Assembly: GCF_004004565.1 (NCBI RefSeq)
Contig: NZ_SACM01000002.1
Coordinates: 372,001 to 436,000, forward strand
Direction of reading: 5' to 3'
DNA: 64,000 bases
Source: Inhella crocodyli
GTDB lineage: Bacteria > Pseudomonadota > Gammaproteobacteria > Burkholderiales > Burkholderiaceae_C
Positions within the stretch are counted from its first letter, which is position 1. Each line of letters starts with the position of its first letter. The notes under the pieces were generated by a model that did not search any database, was not told the origin of the DNA, and saw only the letters and a program-made list of their open reading frames with translations. Position numbers and translations under genes: made by a program. This document shows, in pieces, positions 61,208 through 64,000 of this stretch.

Positions 61208-61806
61208 GCGCTGGATTCTTCCACAGGCCCTCGCCAATGGCGGCTCAGACCTCGCAAGCTTGCGTTCAATTCAGCAATCGTCAGTTGCGAGTTGTCGATC
61301 ACGGCGTCGGCCACTTGCCGGCGTTGTGTCCGTGTGGCCTGTGTGGCGATGACCGAGCGCGCCTGCTCGGCGCTCCAGCCTGGGCGTTGCGCTACGCGGC
61401 TGACCTGCACTTCCTCGGCGCAATCGATCACCAGCACGCGTTCCACCCGGGCGCGCCAATGGTGCGACTCGGTCAGCAAGGGAACGTCGAAAACCACGGC
61501 CGGGGCGTCTGCCGCCTGGCGCAGCGCGACTTCCACGATCAGGGGGTGCAAGATCCCTTCGAGTTGCGCTTTGGCCTGCGGGTCCTCAAAGACCCGCTTT
61601 CGCATGGCGACCCGGTCGAGTCCGCCATCCGGGGCGATGAGGTGCTGTCCAAATCGACTCGCGATGGCCGCCATGGCAGGCCCGTCAGGCTGGGTCAATC
61701 GGCGAGCAATGGCGTCCGTGTCAACGCAACGCCAGCCCAGGGACTGCAGCATCGCGGCAGCGGTGCTCTTGCCGCTGCCGATGCCTCCAGTCAGCCCGAT
61801 ACGCAC
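61204..61806 (-). CDS. coaE: Dephospho-CoA kinase CoaE
   Basis: Phosphorylates the 3'-hydroxyl of dephospho-CoA, the last step of coenzyme A synthesis. GTG 61806 gives 200 residues and puts the P-loop at the usual place (GLTGGIGSGKST, residues 4-15); an ATG 18 codons earlier would overlap pilD. DTDAIARRL and the lid segment PLLTES follow as in the family. It begins ten bases after the pilD stop. Confidence 0.93.
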   Translation of the reverse strand: MRIGLTGGIGSGKSTAAAMLQSLGWRCVDTDAIARRLTQPDGPAMAAIASRFGQHLIAPDGGLDRVAMRKRVFEDPQAKAQLEGILHPLIVEVALRQAADAPAVVFDVPLLTESHHWRARVERVLVIDCAEEVQVSRVAQRPGWSAEQARSVIATQATRTQRRQVADAVIDNSQLTIAELNASLRGLSRHWRGPVEESSA

Positions 61807-61816
61807 GCGGCGCCGC

Positions 61817-62740
61817 TCAAGCCCAGCCCAGCCAGGCCATGACGCGTTCCTTGCCTGCAAACATGACGACCAGCGCGGCCCCCGCCAAGAAGGGCCCGAA
61901 GGGCACGTAACGGCCTTCGCGAAGTGCGCCCGTTGCCTTCATGCCGATGCCGACCACAGCCCCAATGGCCGAGGCCGCCAGCACGATCGGCAAGAGCATC
62001 TGCCATCCCAGCCACGCGCCCAGCGCCGCGAGAAGCTTGACGTCGCCCATGGCCATGCCCTCCATGCCGCGCAGCCATTTCCAGGCCTTGGAGATGCCGC
62101 CCAACGCCAGGGCGGCACCCACCACGCCCCACAGGGCGTCATTCAGCGGCAGGGTCCACCCCAGCGCAGCGGCCACGAGTCCGGCCCACATCAGGTTCAA
62201 CGTGAAAACGTCCGGCAGAAGGGTGGTTTCCCAGTCCACGAACGAGGCCGCCAGCAGCACCGCGGCGAAAGCGCACCACAGCAGCGTTTTGGGCTCGGGA
62301 CCGACGTGCCAGGCGATGGCCGCAAAAAGCGACCCCGTCGCCAGTTCCACCAGGGGATAGCGCGCACTGATCGGCGTCGCGCACGCCGAGCAGCGACCAC
62401 GCAAGCGCAACCAACCCAGCACGGGCAGGTTTTCGTGCCAGGCCAGTTGATGCCCGCAGGCCGGGCAGGCAGAACGGGGTATCCACAAGTTGTAGCGCGG
62501 CAACTTGGCCAAGCCGTCGAGCAGGGCCTGTGCCCGGTTGGCCAGGCCTTGGGCCTCCGTCGCCGAAACGGCCCCGGTGGCGGCCACTTCCTCGTGGGAG
62601 GTCAGGATTTCCGCTGCCTCGGTGCTCCATTGCCGCACCAGCATTTTGGGCAGGCGGTGCACCACCACGTTCAAGAAGCTGCCCACGCACAGGCCCAGCA
62701 GGCCCAAGGCCCAAGGTGAGTACCACCACTCCATCGGCAT
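61817..62740 (-). CDS. pilD: Prepilin peptidase / N-methyltransferase PilD
   Basis: Inner-membrane aspartic peptidase that cleaves prepilin leaders and methylates the new N-terminus. It has 307 residues: N-terminal domain with GSFLNVVVHRLP, the zinc tetracysteine motif (CPACGH and RCSACATP, about residues 92-125) and eight or so membrane helices. Catalytic aspartates are in FVDWETTLLPD and MGDVKLLAALGAW. It is the only prepilin peptidase in the window, so it must serve both the pilus and the T2SS pseudopilins. It starts three bases after the pilC stop. Confidence 0.96.
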   Translation of the reverse strand: MPMEWWYSPWALGLLGLCVGSFLNVVVHRLPKMLVRQWSTEAAEILTSHEEVAATGAVSATEAQGLANRAQALLDGLAKLPRYNLWIPRSACPACGHQLAWHENLPVLGWLRLRGRCSACATPISARYPLVELATGSLFAAIAWHVGPEPKTLLWCAFAAVLLAASFVDWETTLLPDVFTLNLMWAGLVAAALGWTLPLNDALWGVVGAALALGGISKAWKWLRGMEGMAMGDVKLLAALGAWLGWQMLLPIVLAASAIGAVVGIGMKATGALREGRYVPFGPFLAGAALVVMFAGKERVMAWLGWA

Positions 62741-62743
62741 GGC

Positions 62744-63970
62744 TCAAACCACCTGACCGATCTTGAAGATGGGCAAGTACATGGACACGACGATCCCGCC
62801 AATGATGGTGCCCAAGATGACGATGATGAAAGGCTCCATCAAGCTCGACAGGGCCGCAACCGCTTCGTCCACCTCGTCTTCGTAAAAGTCGGCCGCTTTG
62901 CCCAGCATGTGGTCGAGCGAACCGGACTCTTCCCCGATGGACGACATCTGCATGACCATGACGGGGAAGAGGCCAGAGCCTTGCATGGCCGCGGTCAAGG
63001 CCGTGCCGGTCGAGACTTCCCGCTGAATTTGCTCGGTGGCTTCGGCGAACACCGCGTTGCCCGACGCGCCGCCCACGGAGTCCAGGGCCTCCACCAGGGG
63101 AACGCCCGCGGCGAACATGGTCGACAAGGTTCTCGTCCAACGGGCCACGGCCGACTTGTAAAGCAGGTCGCCAAACACCGGGATCTTGAGCAGCAGGCGG
63201 TCCATGGCCTTCTGCATCTTTTCGCTGCGTTTCCAGGTCTGAAAGAAGAAGTACAGCCCCAGGCCGATCGACCCAAAGATCAGGTACCAATAGGCGACGA
63301 AGAACTCTGACATCCCCATCACGAACAGGGTAGGGGCGGGCAGGTCGGCGCCGAACGACGTGAAGACTTCCTTGAAGGCGGGGATCACGAAAATCATGAT
63401 CACCGCAACGACCACGAAGGCGACGATCAACACGGCGATCGGGTAGGTCAAGGCCGACTTGATCTTGTTCTTCAGCGCCACGGTCTTTTCTTGGTAGATC
63501 GCCAAGCGGTCCAGGAGCGACTCCAAGATGCCGGCGGCTTCGCCAGCTTCGACCAAGTTGCAGTACAGCGCGTCGAAATAGATCGGGTGCTTGCGGAAGG
63601 CCGTGGAAAGACTGGTGCCCGACTCAACGTCCAAGCGAATGTCGTTCAGCAACTTCGTCAGGCGCGGGTTGGTCGAGCCACGAGCAACGATGTCGAAAGA
63701 CTGAAGCAAGGGCACGCCGGCCCGCATCATGGTGGCCAGTTGGCGCGTAAAAACGGCAATGTCCTTTTGCTTGATCGGCTTGCCGCCCACCTTGCGCTGC
63801 TTCTTGATCTTGCCGACCACGATGCCCTGGCGGCGCAGCGCGACGCTCACCACCGCTTCGGTGGCCGCGCGCATCTCGCCTCGCATGATCTTGCCGTTGC
63901 GGTCCTTCCCCTCCCACTCGAACAGATGTCCCTGCTCGCCGCGTTTAGCCGCCGCGCTTGCCGTTGCCAT
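62744..63970 (-). CDS. pilC: Type IV pilus inner-membrane platform protein PilC
   Basis: Polytopic platform protein of the type IV pilus; dimeric, binds the PilB and PilT motors. It has 408 residues with two GspF-type domains (about 70-195 and 275-400) and membrane helices between them. Motifs: FTRQLATMMRAGVPLLQSFDI and its repeat RTLSTMFAAGVPLVEALDS. The N-terminal 20 residues are a Lys/Ala-rich extension. It is called PilC rather than GspF because it leads pilD-coaE-zapD; pilB should lie upstream, beyond the right edge. Confidence 0.95.
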   Translation of the reverse strand: MATASAAAKRGEQGHLFEWEGKDRNGKIMRGEMRAATEAVVSVALRRQGIVVGKIKKQRKVGGKPIKQKDIAVFTRQLATMMRAGVPLLQSFDIVARGSTNPRLTKLLNDIRLDVESGTSLSTAFRKHPIYFDALYCNLVEAGEAAGILESLLDRLAIYQEKTVALKNKIKSALTYPIAVLIVAFVVVAVIMIFVIPAFKEVFTSFGADLPAPTLFVMGMSEFFVAYWYLIFGSIGLGLYFFFQTWKRSEKMQKAMDRLLLKIPVFGDLLYKSAVARWTRTLSTMFAAGVPLVEALDSVGGASGNAVFAEATEQIQREVSTGTALTAAMQGSGLFPVMVMQMSSIGEESGSLDHMLGKAADFYEDEVDEAVAALSSLMEPFIIVILGTIIGGIVVSMYLPIFKIGQVV

Positions 63971-64000
63971 CAGACCTCCAATGTTTCACAGGGCTTGTGC

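Noticed and set aside
62744-63970. Assignment of the platform protein as GspF, the missing T2SS component
   Set aside because: It leads pilD-coaE-zapD and carries a PilC-type N-terminus. gspF is expected next to gspE beyond the left edge.

Overview
The window is GC-rich, gene-dense DNA from a Gram-negative bacterium. Gene content points to a betaproteobacterium of the order Burkholderiales, Comamonadaceae- or Rubrivivax-like. The main clues are a T2SS operon with a divergent gspC, the block pilMNOPQ-aroKB-dgt-gltBD, a zwf-hexR operon, the Mla genes ordered F-E-D-A-C-B, Coq7 for ubiquinone, and the chain pilC-pilD-coaE-zapD-yacG. The genus is inferred from these; no rRNA or tRNA gene is visible. 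Genes are closely packed and commonly overlap by 1, 4 or 7 bases, so long translationally coupled operons are the rule.

Layout. 1-9760: type II secretion, gspG-H-I-J-K-L-M-N-D-E on the minus strand (gspE runs off the left edge), with gspC divergent. 9773-13436: a divergent CobT-like protein and threonine dehydratase (minus), an OsmC protein (plus) and Coq7 (minus). 13592-15851: two outer-membrane porins, each followed by a clear terminator. 15949-19877: a peptide-type ABC importer (two permeases, two ATPases) without a binding protein. 19887-22746: lptM, cyaY and penicillin-binding protein 1A. 22967-33084: pilMNOPQ, a large Ig-like lipoprotein, aroK, aroB and dgt, apparently one operon. 33115-33949: a REP-associated transposase with flanking repeats. 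34039-40327: glutamate synthase gltBD. 40358-48597: the minor pilin and tip-adhesin operon pilE-fimT-pilV-W-X-Y1 (minus) with a strong terminator and an unknown TonB-like gene beyond it. 48846-52673: the Mla phospholipid transport operon. 52687-60234: zwf-hexR, a secreted subtilisin-like protease, and tal-pgi-HAD phosphatase. 60228-63970: yacG, zapD, coaE, pilD and pilC (minus).

How the genes fit together. The envelope dominates: T2SS, type IV pilus, porins, Mla, PBP1A, LptM. PilD should process both the type IV prepilins and the T2SS pseudopilins, linking the two ends of the window; the S8 protease with its signal peptide is a plausible T2SS client. A second theme is central carbon metabolism: zwf, tal and pgi with the HexR repressor, for which a promoter and palindromic operator are visible in front of zwf. 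Most of the window is conserved chromosomal core. The less ordinary items are the Ig-like lipoprotein inside the pilus operon, a CobT homologue with an altered catalytic loop, the REP/RAYT element before gltB, an insertion in the von Willebrand domain of PilY1, and a small open frame with a strong ribosome-binding site coupled to tal.
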